Shown here: one piece after another, positions 7,571 to 15,132 of the stretch
How positions within the stretch are numbered: the first letter of the stretch is position 1
Layout: the number at the start of each line of letters is the position of its first letter
Source: a virus
Length of the DNA stretch: 31,848 nt
IMG/VR virus record: IMGVR_UViG_3300043434_000352
Span: 1-31,848 of that record
Strand: one strand, 5' to 3'
The notes under the pieces: model-generated
Told to the model about the DNA's origin: nothing
The model's database searches: none
What the model saw: only the letters and a program-made list of their open reading frames with translations
Translations under genes and position numbers: made by a program

Positions 7571-8418
7571 CCATTACTCCAAATATCTACGTGTAAACGT
7601 GGACTATATCTATAGCCTCGTTCTAATGCGATATCTGCAATGTGTCTGCTGTTAGCAAAGTAAGCGGCGTCTGTGCCGCCTACTGGCATAACAAATACCG
7701 GACCTTTAAATCCTGCTTCTCTGTATTCTGCTGTGGCAGCATCCACTTCTTCGAAGTCTTTTAATTTATCAACAACAAACTTCAAGTAAGTAAAGCCACG
7801 AGTCTGATATTCTACAACTACTTCAGGACAAATTGCATCCTTCCAGGCTTCTCCGCTGGCACTTAGTTTAGGACTAACACTAAATGTAATTTGATCTTTG
7901 CGTAGATGATAGTCATTCATTAAGAAACGCTTAAAGTCATCATGCAAGTGCTGAGTGCCGTTTGTCTCAAAGGTTAAGTTTTCAAGATCGCGCATCTTAT
8001 TTTCACTAAGCAAATCTGGGTATAATTGTTGCCAGCCCAATAAAGGCTCACCACCTGTAATAACAAGATGTACGTCATTGCCGTTGTCTTGTTTCCAAGC
8101 ATGATTGGGAGTTAGCTTTAGCATTTCTTCAATGGCTTCATCGATGCTATAGTAAGGACTTAAATGTTTAAATGCAGGATGCCAGCTTGCATAACTATCA
8201 CAGCCTGTTTGTGCTAAGGGCAAGTCCATAAAGGATTTATATAAATGAACTTTTACACCTATGTCGTCAGGTTCCGTAGTCTTTTGTCCTTGGGGCAAGC
8301 CAAAGCCAGGACATCGGAAATTACAACCAAATGTGCGAAAGAACACGCTGGGCACACCAATAAAGCGACCCTCCCCCTGTGCGCTGTAAAAAATTTCACT
8401 TACTTTAATTTTGTCCAT
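7558..8418 (-). CDS. queE: QueE-like 7-carboxy-7-deazaguanine synthase (radical SAM)
   Basis: A 286-residue radical SAM enzyme. QueE converts 6-carboxy-tetrahydropterin to 7-carboxy-7-deazaguanine. Matching features are the IFYSAQGEGRFIGVPSVFFR start, the GCNFRC cluster motif, the ITGGEPLLGW SAM-binding motif near residue 120 and the later ETNGT segment. The FeS motif is unusual: Cys32 and Cys36 have the normal X3 spacing, but the third ligand, in TGCDSYASW (equivalent to the usual WCDS/T), is Cys73. The motif is therefore CX3CX36C rather than CX3CX2C, with an insertion of about 34 residues. Bacterial QueE from Burkholderia is known with an insertion between the first and second Cys, which is a different place. 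The gene overlaps both neighbours and shares an operon with folE and metK. Confidence 0.92.
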   Translation of the reverse strand: MDKIKVSEIFYSAQGEGRFIGVPSVFFRTFGCNFRCPGFGLPQGQKTTEPDDIGVKVHLYKSFMDLPLAQTGCDSYASWHPAFKHLSPYYSIDEAIEEMLKLTPNHAWKQDNGNDVHLVITGGEPLLGWQQLYPDLLSENKMRDLENLTFETNGTQHLHDDFKRFLMNDYHLRKDQITFSVSPKLSASGEAWKDAICPEVVVEYQTRGFTYLKFVVDKLKDFEEVDAATAEYREAGFKGPVFVMPVGGTDAAYFANSRHIADIALERGYRYSPRLHVDIWSNGWGK

Positions 8419-8656
8419 ATCTTATTCCTGCGTTAGAGCTTTTTAGTTTACTTCCGTATTTTAACTTCAATAGACACTCCATGTCAACTGTAATGTTGCC
8501 TTCTATGGCATACCATTCTGATTCTTCTGGTGCAGTCCAAGTGTCGTAAAGACGTCGAACGCGACAATCTGGAAAATTGTCTTCCAACCAATACTCTAAT
8601 TGCTTGTATTCCCAAAAGTTAAGAAATATTAACTGCTGGTTTTTAACTCCAGGCAT
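8405..8656 (-). CDS. Small hypothetical protein, 83 aa
   Basis: Not recognised. The protein is aromatic-rich (about one in eight residues is Trp, Tyr or Phe) with no signal or membrane segment. The ATG immediately follows the stop of the upstream gene (TAA-ATG) and the 3' end overlaps queE by 14 bases. It lies between folE and queE in one operon; no function can be given. Confidence 0.6.
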   Translation of the reverse strand: MPGVKNQQLIFLNFWEYKQLEYWLEDNFPDCRVRRLYDTWTAPEESEWYAIEGNITVDMECLLKLKYGSKLKSSNAGIRYGQN

Positions 8657-8947
8657 TTATTTTACTTTTTTAACTCGCTTTGGTTTAGTTTCCGCTATGG
8701 CAGGAATGTTGCTTTCTGCTCTTAGAATAGCAAGCCTAACGTCACGCAACAACGCTTCGTCGTCCCAGACCAATGTAGTGCGACCTTCTGCATCAGTAGT
8801 CACTGTTAGGTGACTGCCTTTAACCACACTGCTCTGATCTTGTGGTTTAGTTTTCTTCTTTTCTTTGGGTAGTACAACTTTTGCACCACCAATAGTGCCC
8901 GGCATCTCTGTTGTGATGCTGTTTGATTTAGGTTTTCTTGTTGCCAT
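8657..8947 (-). CDS. Small basic hypothetical protein, 96 aa
   Basis: Not recognised. Lys-rich at both ends (MATRKPKS start, KPKRVKKVK tail), with a short beta/helix core in between containing TLVWDDEALLRDVRLAI. The ATG at 8947 is preceded by AAAGGAAAAG, a good ribosome binding site, and overlaps the upstream gene by 20 bases. The longer frame to 8992 has no such site. The charge suggests nucleic-acid contact, which is inference only. Confidence 0.6.
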   Translation of the reverse strand: MATRKPKSNSITTEMPGTIGGAKVVLPKEKKKTKPQDQSSVVKGSHLTVTTDAEGRTTLVWDDEALLRDVRLAILRAESNIPAIAETKPKRVKKVK

Positions 8948-9284
8948 TATCTTTTCCTTTAAGTTCGTTGATAAGCCAATTATGCGCCGCATCTTGTATA
9001 TATGGATATTTAGATACTAGTTCCTGATCTTTACTCATATCCATGATTAACTGCTTCATTGTTTGAATAACAGTTATCCAATCTTCACTGGTGATAGTCC
9101 CAGCCTGAGTCGTAATATTTCCATCCATATGAAACGTAATGGCAGGTTCAGGATTACCAATTTGAATAGCATTGTGGGCCATCTGAGGAGCCATCCAACT
9201 GCTACCGTTAATGCCACTGGTAGTTAGTATCTGCCCGCTGTGGCCTGAAGGTACAGCACCATAACCTGGCTTAGAGGTAGCCAT
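8928..9284 (-). CDS. Hypothetical protein with fibre-like N-terminus, 118 aa
   Basis: The N-terminal third is Gly/Ser/Thr-rich (GYGAVPSGHSGQILTTSG then a Trp), like short beta-strand attachment motifs in tail-fibre and decoration proteins. The C-terminal half is helical with a KYPYIQDAAHNWLINEL segment. An equal-length protein at 11490-11846 has the same architecture and a comparable KYP-x5-A helix, so the two may be distant paralogues. Ribosome binding site AGAGGAA is present. A virion role is plausible, not shown. Confidence 0.6.
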   Translation of the reverse strand: MATSKPGYGAVPSGHSGQILTTSGINGSSWMAPQMAHNAIQIGNPEPAITFHMDGNITTQAGTITSEDWITVIQTMKQLIMDMSKDQELVSKYPYIQDAAHNWLINELKGKDNGNKKT

Positions 9285-9462
9285 TGTGTTCCTCTGCTCG
9301 CCAAAGACTAATACCCTGAGTTATGTCTTTTGCTTTGTTTCTTTCAACATACGAAATCCTAACATCAACGTTTAAGTCTTGTAGATCTTTCATAGCTGTG
9401 TTGACTTGTTCAACCAGTGATTTTAATTCATCTACTTTGGATACTATTACTGGATCTTTCAT
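9271..9462 (-). CDS. Small hypothetical protein, 63 aa
   Basis: Not recognised. Residues about 5-30 form an amphipathic, probably coiled-coil helix (VDELKSLVEQVNTAMKDLQDL). Its start overlaps the folE stop (ATGA) and its end overlaps the next gene by 14 bases, so it is translated with folE. Confidence 0.6.
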   Translation of the reverse strand: MKDPVIVSKVDELKSLVEQVNTAMKDLQDLNVDVRISYVERNKAKDITQGISLWRAEEHNGYL

Positions 9463-10178
9463 CGTGGTGCAAACTCTTGCTGTAATTTAATATTGTCAAA
9501 GAATTCTTTCTTTGCACCAGGATCGTTTTTAAAGAAACCTGTAAGCACCGTAGTCTGTGTGAGGCTACTATGTGCCATAATGCCACGATTCTCACAGCAT
9601 CCATGTACCGCTTGAATATAAACGGCTACATTTTCTGAGTTGGTGGCTTTTTGTATTTCCCTAGCAATGTCATTACAAAGTTCCTCCTGGAGAGTACCTC
9701 GTCTTGCACACCACTGGGCGATACGGGTGTACTTGCTGAGTCCGATAAGTTTCTCAGCGGCAATAATGCCAATATAAGCAACGCCACTAACGGGTTGGTG
9801 ATGATGGCTACACATACTGCGAAGCTCACTGCGAACAACCAACATACCTTCGTAGCGGTCCTGCGAGTCGTTGGGAAATGCTGTTGCGTCTGGTGCTGGT
9901 TCATAACGTCCTGCCATAATTTCATTGTAGTACATCTTAGCAAGTCGTCTTGCAGTACCTTTACTGTTAGGATCGTTTTCACGATCGATCAGCAATGCAT
10001 CTAATACGCTTTCAAACGCCGTTGTTGCTTCATTGATTAGTTGATCCTTTTCAACATCACTGATGTATTCGCTGATGTTGTCGCCTGCCCAAAATCGTTT
10101 ATTGTCTTGGCGCAGCCTGTTGCGGATTATCTGACTAAGAGGTCTACCGTCTTCTTCTCTATAATGTAATACTGTCAT
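9459..10178 (-). CDS. folE: GTP cyclohydrolase I
   Basis: A 239-residue FolE. It converts GTP to dihydroneopterin triphosphate, the first step of both folate and 7-deazaguanine synthesis. Zinc ligands of the family are visible as Cys123 and His126 in MCSHHHQPV and Cys194 in AVHGCCENRG. The IGLSKYTRIAQW segment and the RR.LQEEL-type helix also match. Length matches bacterial enzymes (about 220), with an N-terminal extension. It is the first gene of an operon with its own promoter (10221-10249) that also encodes queE and metK. With QueD and DpdA in the neighbouring operon this points to DNA base modification rather than folate supply. Confidence 0.93.
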   Translation of the reverse strand: MTVLHYREEDGRPLSQIIRNRLRQDNKRFWAGDNISEYISDVEKDQLINEATTAFESVLDALLIDRENDPNSKGTARRLAKMYYNEIMAGRYEPAPDATAFPNDSQDRYEGMLVVRSELRSMCSHHHQPVSGVAYIGIIAAEKLIGLSKYTRIAQWCARRGTLQEELCNDIAREIQKATNSENVAVYIQAVHGCCENRGIMAHSSLTQTTVLTGFFKNDPGAKKEFFDNIKLQQEFAPR

Positions 10179-10220
10179 TGTTTTCCTATGTTAAGGCAGA
10201 GGGTGTTGCCGTATGTATTA

Positions 10221-10249
10221 AGTATACACTATTATTTAGGTTCGGTCAA
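10221..10249 (-). promoter_or_regulatory. Sigma70-type promoter TTGACC-N17-TATACT
   Basis: Minus-strand TTGACC (10244-10249) and TATACT (10221-10226) are spaced by exactly 17 bases. The start site would be near 10214, giving a leader of about 36 bases before folE. The -35 lies in the last codons of the UDP-sugar dehydrogenase-like gene, so the folE-queE-metK set can be expressed separately from the clamp operon. Confidence 0.75.
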
Positions 10250-11035
10250 GCGAATTTCTGCGTTTTTGTTTACGGCAGTGGCCAAAACAGATAAATTTTC
10301 ACCTAAATGTTCAGCATATTTTAATAGTGCACTTGTATCTTTGGGAAAGCACATGCCCCCAAAACCATAAGCACCGTCTGGACCCGGTACTTGTAGATGA
10401 CTGTGGCCAATTCTGTTATCTTGTCTAATAGCACTGGCTACTTTTTGCCAGTTCATGCCACTGCTTTTTGCAATTCTTTCCATTTCATTCATAAAAATTA
10501 CTTTTGTTGCTAGAAATGAATTTATAGTATATTTCGCCAAGCTGGCTTCTCCGATACTACAATGAACAACACTGTGTATACCAGGCTGGCTTATTTTGAT
10601 GACTCGCTCTGCTTCATTACGATAAGCTGTGGTAGATCCACCTATTATAGAAAAAGTGCCATGCAGATAATCGTCAAAAGCATTAGCGGCTGTTAAGAAT
10701 TCTGGCGCATGAATTAAATTTGGATACATTTGTTGCAAATGTTGATACATGTTGGGTGGTGCAGTTACCTTGCTGATAATCACTCCCGTAAAAAGAACGG
10801 TACCAAGTACATACAAAACAGTTTCCAATATACCGGTATCAGCAGATCCGTCTTTGTTTTGTGGGCTGGGTACACAGACAAAGACGGCATCAAAATCCTT
10901 GATATCTTTATAACTGGCATTCCATCCTTTGGCTGGGTCTATGGCCAGCAATTCTACATCTTCATTATCAACCAGTGAATTATGAATGGCTCCGCCGACG
11001 AACCCCATGCCAATAACTGCTATTTTTGTTTTCAT
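10232..11035 (-). CDS. Short UDP-glucose/GDP-mannose dehydrogenase-like protein
   Basis: A 267-residue member of the UDP-sugar dehydrogenase family, which oxidises a sugar-nucleotide C6 alcohol to the acid with NAD. Present are the Rossmann GMGFVGGAI at 9-17, a PEFL motif at 111-114, the central-domain helix KYTINSFLATKVIFMNE, and the catalytic-cysteine motif GFGGMCFPKD with Cys229. The family is normally 390-450 residues; this one stops about 38 residues after the catalytic Cys, so the C-terminal UDP-binding domain is absent. It may therefore use a different substrate. It overlaps the cytidylyltransferase by ATGA and ends the coupled sugar cluster. Confidence 0.85.
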   Translation of the reverse strand: MKTKIAVIGMGFVGGAIHNSLVDNEDVELLAIDPAKGWNASYKDIKDFDAVFVCVPSPQNKDGSADTGILETVLYVLGTVLFTGVIISKVTAPPNMYQHLQQMYPNLIHAPEFLTAANAFDDYLHGTFSIIGGSTTAYRNEAERVIKISQPGIHSVVHCSIGEASLAKYTINSFLATKVIFMNEMERIAKSSGMNWQKVASAIRQDNRIGHSHLQVPGPDGAYGFGGMCFPKDTSALLKYAEHLGENLSVLATAVNKNAEIRLTEPK

Positions 11036-11493
11036 TTTTTTCTTTCCGATTCTGCTACACGTTTGCGTAGACTGCTACTACTAAAGGAATGATCTCTGCC
11101 ATTATATACTATTTCAATGCCTCGATCCTTGCAGATTTGTTTACCTGTAAATTCCTTGTCTGCATACTCTACTCCCAATATTCTAACATCAATGGGAAGA
11201 ATTAGCAATAGGTCTTCTAAGTCTTTTTCTGTTTGATATATAACAACTTCGTCAACGTTTCTATTAGTGCTTACCTGTATCTGCCTCTCTACTATGCTTT
11301 GTATGGGAGGATTTTTACTGTCTGGTCTATCTATAGTTGGGTCTGTTTGTATGGCGGCAATTAAGTAATCACAGTGATTCTTTGCTTCAGCCAACATAGC
11401 TACATGGCCAGCATGAAATAAATCAAAGGTACTAAAGGTTATACCAACCTTTAATCCGTCTTCTTTTAATTTTTTAATCTTATTAAATATCAT
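11032..11493 (-). CDS. Cytidylyltransferase-like nucleotidyltransferase
   Basis: A 153-residue HIGH-type nucleotidyltransferase, similar to glycerol-3-phosphate cytidylyltransferase (TagD) and the HldE C-terminal domain. It has TFDLFHAGH at residues 22-30 and the C-terminal SFSSSSLRKR segment (136-145), equivalent to the ISSTxxR signature. Such enzymes join a sugar or polyol phosphate to CMP or AMP. The length is normal. It is coupled by ATGA on both sides. The precise substrate cannot be told from sequence; the context is sugar-nucleotide synthesis. Confidence 0.85.
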   Translation of the reverse strand: MIFNKIKKLKEDGLKVGITFSTFDLFHAGHVAMLAEAKNHCDYLIAAIQTDPTIDRPDSKNPPIQSIVERQIQVSTNRNVDEVVIYQTEKDLEDLLLILPIDVRILGVEYADKEFTGKQICKDRGIEIVYNGRDHSFSSSSLRKRVAESERKK

Positions 11494-11846
11494 GGTCCTG
11501 CTTGTACTTGATCTTCTTCATGTTGCGGTCCAGATTCCACTAAAGCCTTGATCAATTCCATGTGCTTATATGCTTCATCTAGTGCTGGGTATTTACCGCG
11601 CAGTTCCTTGATCTTGACTTGCTCTCGTTTTTGGTCTTCTATCCAGGTATGCATGGCCCATATGTCGGGTCCACTAGTAGACATTTCAACAGTATTATCG
11701 ATTCGATGCCATGCAGTACCGGTGCTGACTTCTAGGCACTTAGTGTTACCATTCCATTGAACAGCTCCGGTGACACTGGGCTGATTGAAGCTACGGTCAA
11801 TTTGATACATGTGTGGTGAGCTGCCTGTAAATTGTATTTTAATCAT
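11490..11846 (-). CDS. Hypothetical protein with fibre-like N-terminus, 118 aa
   Basis: The N-terminal half is beta-rich with the pattern GAVQWNGNTKCLEVSTGTAW, typical of short fibre or decoration modules. The C-terminal half is helical (about residues 66-105, with KYPALDEAYKHME). It has the same size and layout as the protein at 8928-9284. Placed inside the sugar operon, coupled by ATGA on one side and an 8-base overlap on the other. Possibly virion-associated; not proven. Confidence 0.6.
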   Translation of the reverse strand: MIKIQFTGSSPHMYQIDRSFNQPSVTGAVQWNGNTKCLEVSTGTAWHRIDNTVEMSTSGPDIWAMHTWIEDQKREQVKIKELRGKYPALDEAYKHMELIKALVESGPQHEEDQVQAGP

Positions 11847-12804
11847 TGCTGTATATTTCCTTTGTTAATTCATCTAAACTTCGATTTATTTCGTTTCTAT
11901 AAGGTAGACCATTATATTTTTTACTAAAATGATCTTCTAGTTCGTTGACAATATGGTCAACAAATTCAAAGCCTGTGGCTTTTTTTCTTGCAATCATATC
12001 TGGATACACTTCTTTAAATCCCTGTAACTTTGTGGAATTAATACCCAGTTTACCATTATACCTATCTTTGATTAGATTTTGAAACCAGTTAAGTCTAGTA
12101 TATGATAGCACAAGACCCGGCGTCCATTTCCACCACTGATAAATTGCAGGTCTATTATGTAATAGATTGTATTTGTCACAGCCTATATCGTGTTCAAAGT
12201 CCTGCGCCAGCCAGATGCCCGGTTCTGAATAATCTTCGTTGGATCGATACCAGCGAACATCACTGTGCCCTACGATTATTAATCCATCTGCACAGTCTGT
12301 GAACTTGATATGCGGAAGCATTCTTGGTCTATCAACTTGTGCTTGCTCTGAAATTAGTTCTGCATCATTGCGGTAAAATCGTTCTAATTCAAAGTCAATT
12401 AGATTATATTTTACACCCAGTATATTACACACTGTAATAGCATAGCTTACGTCATATATATTGTAGTCTTTTTCATAGCGAACAATATAAACTTCAGGGT
12501 TAGCACCTATATCTAAATATGCTCTAAGTATAAGTTCACTGTCTGCTCCACCACTGAAAAACACACAGGGCTTTAATCCAGGATAATGATCCAGCGTACT
12601 CGCTGCCGCTTTTTCTAGTTCTTCCTTGAAGCCACTGATCTTACCTGTGAACCCACATGTATAGCTGGTGTTAAATGGTAATTTTCCTGTTTGTCTACCA
12701 AACACGGGATCTGAACCATAATTCCATTTGTACCAATTATTTTCGCTGGTCCACATGTTCGTAAGTTCCAAATAACCAGTCCCAGATAGAAAAGAATAGT
12801 CCAT
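11839..12804 (-). CDS. PP-loop protein, asparagine-synthetase/amidotransferase-like
   Basis: A 321-residue protein with PP-loop SGGADS at 84-89 after a hydrophobic strand (CVFF), followed by Rossmann-like alternation. The arrangement is similar to the synthetase domain of asparagine synthetase and to N-acetyl-sugar amidotransferases. No glutaminase domain and no QueC zinc motif are seen. In this sugar cluster it may adenylate and amidate a sugar or sugar acid, possibly the product of the neighbouring UDP-sugar dehydrogenase. It overlaps the hydroxylase gene by 68 bases if the ATG at 12804 is used; an internal ATG at 12756 would cut this to 20 bases. Neither start has a strong ribosome binding site. 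Confidence 0.7.
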   Translation of the reverse strand: MDYSFLSGTGYLELTNMWTSENNWYKWNYGSDPVFGRQTGKLPFNTSYTCGFTGKISGFKEELEKAAASTLDHYPGLKPCVFFSGGADSELILRAYLDIGANPEVYIVRYEKDYNIYDVSYAITVCNILGVKYNLIDFELERFYRNDAELISEQAQVDRPRMLPHIKFTDCADGLIIVGHSDVRWYRSNEDYSEPGIWLAQDFEHDIGCDKYNLLHNRPAIYQWWKWTPGLVLSYTRLNWFQNLIKDRYNGKLGINSTKLQGFKEVYPDMIARKKATGFEFVDHIVNELEDHFSKKYNGLPYRNEINRSLDELTKEIYSND

Positions 12805-13180
12805 AATTCTTACTGGCTTGTCTGTGATGTATTAGATGCCACTGTCCCGAAGTAAACACTGGTATATCTATATTTTTATTATGCTCTAAGGTTTCCTGAA
12901 AGCATGCCGCCCATATATAATATAACACACTGATCCACCATTGCCCTGTTATCCAACTAAAGATTAGAGTAGGGATTACTTCGGTAACATATAAGTCTAG
13001 TGTACTGGTCCAAGTATCGTTGAATAAAAATAGATTATTCCAGCGCCAGCCAGAATTTCCATGTTTAACTATAAACACATGATGATCCCAGTGCCATTCT
13101 CTGACGTAGGGCATATTATGTGCGATGCGATGTACCCAATATAGTACAAAAGTCCAGACAAAGAAATATACAATAAACAT
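12737..13180 (-). CDS. Fatty acid hydroxylase/sterol desaturase superfamily protein
   Basis: A 147-residue membrane protein with the superfamily's histidine boxes: HRIAH (17-21), HWDHH (30-34) and HLIHH (115-119), plus His100 between them. These bind the di-iron centre that hydroxylates or desaturates lipids. It is short compared with typical members (about 200-350) but retains all three boxes. Hydrophobic segments flank the boxes (about 1-15 and 66-95). It starts by TAATG overlap with the glycosyltransferase. A lipid-hydroxylating enzyme next to glycosyltransferase and sugar genes suggests remodelling of the host envelope, perhaps lipid A or membrane lipids; the substrate is unknown. Confidence 0.85.
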   Translation of the reverse strand: MFIVYFFVWTFVLYWVHRIAHNMPYVREWHWDHHVFIVKHGNSGWRWNNLFLFNDTWTSTLDLYVTEVIPTLIFSWITGQWWISVLYYIWAACFQETLEHNKNIDIPVFTSGQWHLIHHRQASKNYGLFFSIWDWLFGTYEHVDQRK

Positions 13181-14238
13181 TATATGTTATTTAACAAGTC
13201 ACCGGCACTGAAAAAATTCACAGTAAGGTTGGTGGCTTGGTCTTTAAGTTGTCGCAAACGAGTAGAATAATAATCCATGTGCGTTATAATGGCGCGACAT
13301 AAGTCTGGACGATAAACATTATAAGAGTCCCAAGACTCTGTCCATTTGCTTTCATATTTGAAAATGTCAAAATACATTTCACTGTAGCTTAGTCTATTCG
13401 GTACCATGGGTATAGCATCTACCAATGCGCCTTCATAACAACCTATACCCAGTGTTTCTTGCAAGCTACAGCTGAAAACCATTTTAGCCTGACCCAGTAG
13501 AGTATGGTACTGTTTCTTAGTAAGCTGTTCATCTTGACATACTACAAATTCGTATTGAGGTAAATGAGTTTTTAGATCACGAAAGATTTCAACTTGTTTT
13601 TCAGGAGCAATACGATGCGGGAACAGGATTAAATCTCTTTTATTTAGATTTTTAAACGGCTTCAAGGTATCCGCCATATATTCCATGGGCCAGCCCGTGC
13701 GTATAACTTTGTCGTCATCTAGCTCAACATTCTCGTCATGGAACAGATTGTTTGAGAACATGTTTATGTGAAAATCTGTGGCAAAGTAATTGTGATCAAA
13801 TGCGTGGAAGAAACTTTTTTCAGCATGACGTACCCATGGCTTATCGCCAACTAGGCGACCTAAGAAGTCCTGCGGATCATAGCTACCGGCATGCCACAAG
13901 CCATGCGTGGTCACAGGAATGCCCAGTAACTCGCTCATGTACTTTAAGTTTATGATACCAGGGTGCCAAGCATCAGTAAAGATAAAATGATCGCCGGGCT
14001 GAACGTTTCCGTTACAAAATAACTCGCCCATAGCTTCAACTTGATTTGCTTTGTAGATGTTTGTTCCGCCAAAGTTAAGAAATGCACCTGGAGTTGTTGC
14101 GCTAGGTATATCTTGGCGTCCAGATATGATTTGAACATCGTGTCCTGCCTTTCTAAGTAATTCGGGTACGTGGCTTTTCCACTGTCCAGTGTATCGTGTT
14201 TCAACTGATTCTAAATCTACTAAAAATATATTTGCCAT
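13180..14238 (-). CDS. GT-B fold glycosyltransferase (GT4-like)
   Basis: A 352-residue protein with a GT-B layout. The N-terminal half carries a Rossmann start (ANIFLVDLE) and Gly-rich turns. The C-terminal half has FPHRIAPEKQ at 206-215 and the donor-binding motif ETLGIGCYEG at 261-270, comparable to the EPFGLxxxEA motif of GT4 enzymes. It transfers a sugar from a nucleotide donor to an unknown acceptor; in T4-like phages the acceptor may be DNA or host surface glycans. No membrane segment. It starts 3 bases after the dehydrogenase stop and overlaps the hydroxylase. DNA glycosylation cannot be excluded. Confidence 0.8.
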   Translation of the reverse strand: MANIFLVDLESVETRYTGQWKSHVPELLRKAGHDVQIISGRQDIPSATTPGAFLNFGGTNIYKANQVEAMGELFCNGNVQPGDHFIFTDAWHPGIINLKYMSELLGIPVTTHGLWHAGSYDPQDFLGRLVGDKPWVRHAEKSFFHAFDHNYFATDFHINMFSNNLFHDENVELDDDKVIRTGWPMEYMADTLKPFKNLNKRDLILFPHRIAPEKQVEIFRDLKTHLPQYEFVVCQDEQLTKKQYHTLLGQAKMVFSCSLQETLGIGCYEGALVDAIPMVPNRLSYSEMYFDIFKYESKWTESWDSYNVYRPDLCRAIITHMDYYSTRLRQLKDQATNLTVNFFSAGDLLNNI

Positions 14239-14241
14239 TTA

Positions 14242-15132
14242 TTACCACTTTATATAACCCCTGCTATAACCAGCAGGTCTGTTCATTCCGTCAGCAAAGG
14301 CTTGTTGCCATTCTGTTTCTCTATTATACTCTTTTGACCAGAAACTGTCAACATTGATGTCACCGTTTTCAATCCACATCGCGGCATCTTTCATGCATTG
14401 ATGAAACCTATCTGTTCTTGGACTGGGGAATATCATTGTACAGGCTTTCCAAAGCAGTGTACCAAAATCAGTTGATACTTGCTTTTGTGATCCAAATATT
14501 ACTAATGCTTCGTTGTTTACGATTGGGCAGTCAAAAACATATGTATTACTACTTAGATCGATGACTACATCGTATGTACCAGAATAATCATCACTTAATT
14601 TATTCTGCCAGATGTCTTTATTTGATTTACCTACTACTGTGATCTCAAAATCTAAATGATTGAGTAGTATAGTATTGTAAGCAACCCAGGCTAAAAAACC
14701 ACTGCCTAATATCAGTAATCGTTTTCCGGGACCTGCTCTTTCCGCAATTTCTCGCAGTGGCTGGTAAACCACATTAATGCCACAGGCTACTGGTTCTAAA
14801 ATATACTTTGGCATTGGCGCTGGCACTTTAACATACTCTTTACTGCGAACATTATATAGGTCTGCATAGGCGGGCTCGCCTCTAGTTGCAACATAGTCGC
14901 CTAGTTTGACGTCTCGTACATTTTTACCCACTTTGATTACTTGGCCAAGTCCTTCATGTCCTTGCATATGCAGTGGCAGTGGACCAAAGTTTCCTTCCAT
15001 CATATCAATGTCACTGCGGCAAACTCCGGTCATTACGGCATTAACTTGAATGTCATCCACGCCACAGTCAGATATTTCTATGTTAGTTTCAAAGAAGCCG
15101 CCGTTACCAGTTGTTGCTAATACTCTTGTCAT
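14242..15132 (-). CDS. Zinc-dependent alcohol dehydrogenase-like protein
   Basis: A 296-residue medium-chain dehydrogenase. The chosen ATG at 15132 forms an ATGA overlap with the upstream oxidoreductase; a longer TTG frame to 15159 lacks support. Catalytic-zinc ligands are visible as Cys38 (GVCRSD), His59-Glu60 (GHEG) and Cys117 (EPVACG). The Rossmann stretch is LLILGSGFLAW. The four-Cys structural-zinc lobe normally found near residues 90-115 is absent, which makes the protein shorter than usual (about 350). It probably oxidises or reduces a sugar or polyol alcohol, working with the adjacent Gfo/Idh/MocA enzyme. Confidence 0.82.
   Translation of the reverse strand: MTRVLATTGNGGFFETNIEISDCGVDDIQVNAVMTGVCRSDIDMMEGNFGPLPLHMQGHEGLGQVIKVGKNVRDVKLGDYVATRGEPAYADLYNVRSKEYVKVPAPMPKYILEPVACGINVVYQPLREIAERAGPGKRLLILGSGFLAWVAYNTILLNHLDFEITVVGKSNKDIWQNKLSDDYSGTYDVVIDLSSNTYVFDCPIVNNEALVIFGSQKQVSTDFGTLLWKACTMIFPSPRTDRFHQCMKDAAMWIENGDINVDSFWSKEYNRETEWQQAFADGMNRPAGYSRGYIKW

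Noticed and set aside
8948-8992. N-terminal extension of the basic 96-residue protein
   Set aside because: It overlaps the previous gene further and lacks a ribosome binding site; AAAGGAAAAG stands before the ATG at 8947.
9651-10004. 117-codon plus-strand frame opposite folE
   Set aside because: Antisense shadow of a conserved enzyme; low-complexity translation and no promoter or start site context.
11839-12804. PP-loop protein as a canonical QueC
   Set aside because: The C-terminal zinc motif (CxxC type) of QueC is absent, the loop is SGGADS rather than the SGG[L/M]DS typical of QueC, and the gene is embedded in sugar genes.
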